Below, one piece after another: positions 60,586 through 60,634 of a DNA stretch of 60,634 nt. The notes below the pieces were generated by a model. That model ran no database searches and was not told the origin of the DNA. It saw nothing but the letters and a program-made list of their open reading frames with translations. Source of the DNA: Chloroflexota bacterium (GTDB lineage Bacteria; Chloroflexota; Anaerolineae; Promineifilales; Promineifilaceae); NCBI GenBank assembly GCA_020628815.1, contig JAHDEN010000010.1, forward strand, positions 1 through 60,634, given 5' to 3'. Within the stretch, counting starts at the first letter, position 1. Each line of letters opens with the position of its first letter. Made by a program: the position numbers and the translations under genes.

Positions 60586-60634
60586 GTAGTGTGGACATTT
60601 CACCTCAACCAAATCATAGTCGCAGCGAATTGTA

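Noticed and set aside
1..60634. tRNA or rRNA genes
   Set aside because: I saw no cloverleaf with a GGTTCGAATCC-type arm or rRNA-like stretch, though a covariance-model search was not possible.

Overview
The window looks like a chromosomal segment from a member of the Chloroflexota (Anaerolineae/Caldilineae-like). This is inference. It rests on the gene mix (a zinc-free type S4, an Asp23-nusB pair, a MoxR-DUF58-TgpA operon, a thioester alpha-2-macroglobulin lipoprotein, a GH99-like lipoprotein and CHAT/C11/STAND genes), on intermediate GC, and on a very strong excess of the palindrome CGGCCG. I have no rRNA or tRNA gene here to fix the taxonomy.

Layout. 1-4.4 kb is an accessory edge: a partial REP-associated (Y1) transposase with palindromes, a lipoprotein and a STAND NTPase with a TPR tail. 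4.6-11.3 kb holds metabolic and surface genes: a beta-hydroxyacid dehydrogenase, a GH99-like lipoprotein and a large acidic zinc-ribbon membrane protein. 11.4-15.1 kb is housekeeping (nusB, an Asp23 protein, fabG, fabD, rpmF, a glutaredoxin-like protein). 15.1-26.6 kb has a 2181-residue alpha-2-macroglobulin lipoprotein divergent from a MoxR-DUF58-transglutaminase operon. 26.7-33.1 kb encodes secreted GEVED/DUF11 and VCBS proteins plus a PhyH dioxygenase. 33.4-34.0 kb is rpsD, behind a promoter and a terminator-like hairpin.

34.4-39.0 kb is a same-strand island of three unrelated cytosolic proteases: a trypsin-fold serine protease, a C11 clostripain-like protease and a CHAT caspase-like protease. 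Two tiny single-span membrane proteins accompany the CHAT gene. The island looks like a protease-cascade or biological-conflict module. 39.0-43.4 kb is ordinary metabolism (cdd, 2H phosphoesterase, M20 amidohydrolase, two VOC proteins, BASS transporter).

43.5-60.6 kb is the most striking part. It is a type VII secretion-like locus: an EssC/EccC-type ATPase with three P-loop domains, a YukD-like ubiquitin fold fused to an FHA domain, two vWA-TM-FHA proteins, an active Ser/Thr kinase, a PP2C phosphatase with an outside FecR-like domain and Pro/Glu repeat stalk, a zinc-ribbon pseudokinase-TM protein that resembles EssB in layout, and a WXG100-headed protein with a glycine-zipper tail as candidate substrate. 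The parts suggest a secretion machine gated by Ser/Thr phosphorylation and FHA reading, with functions that are fused in Firmicutes or Actinobacteria redistributed over different proteins.
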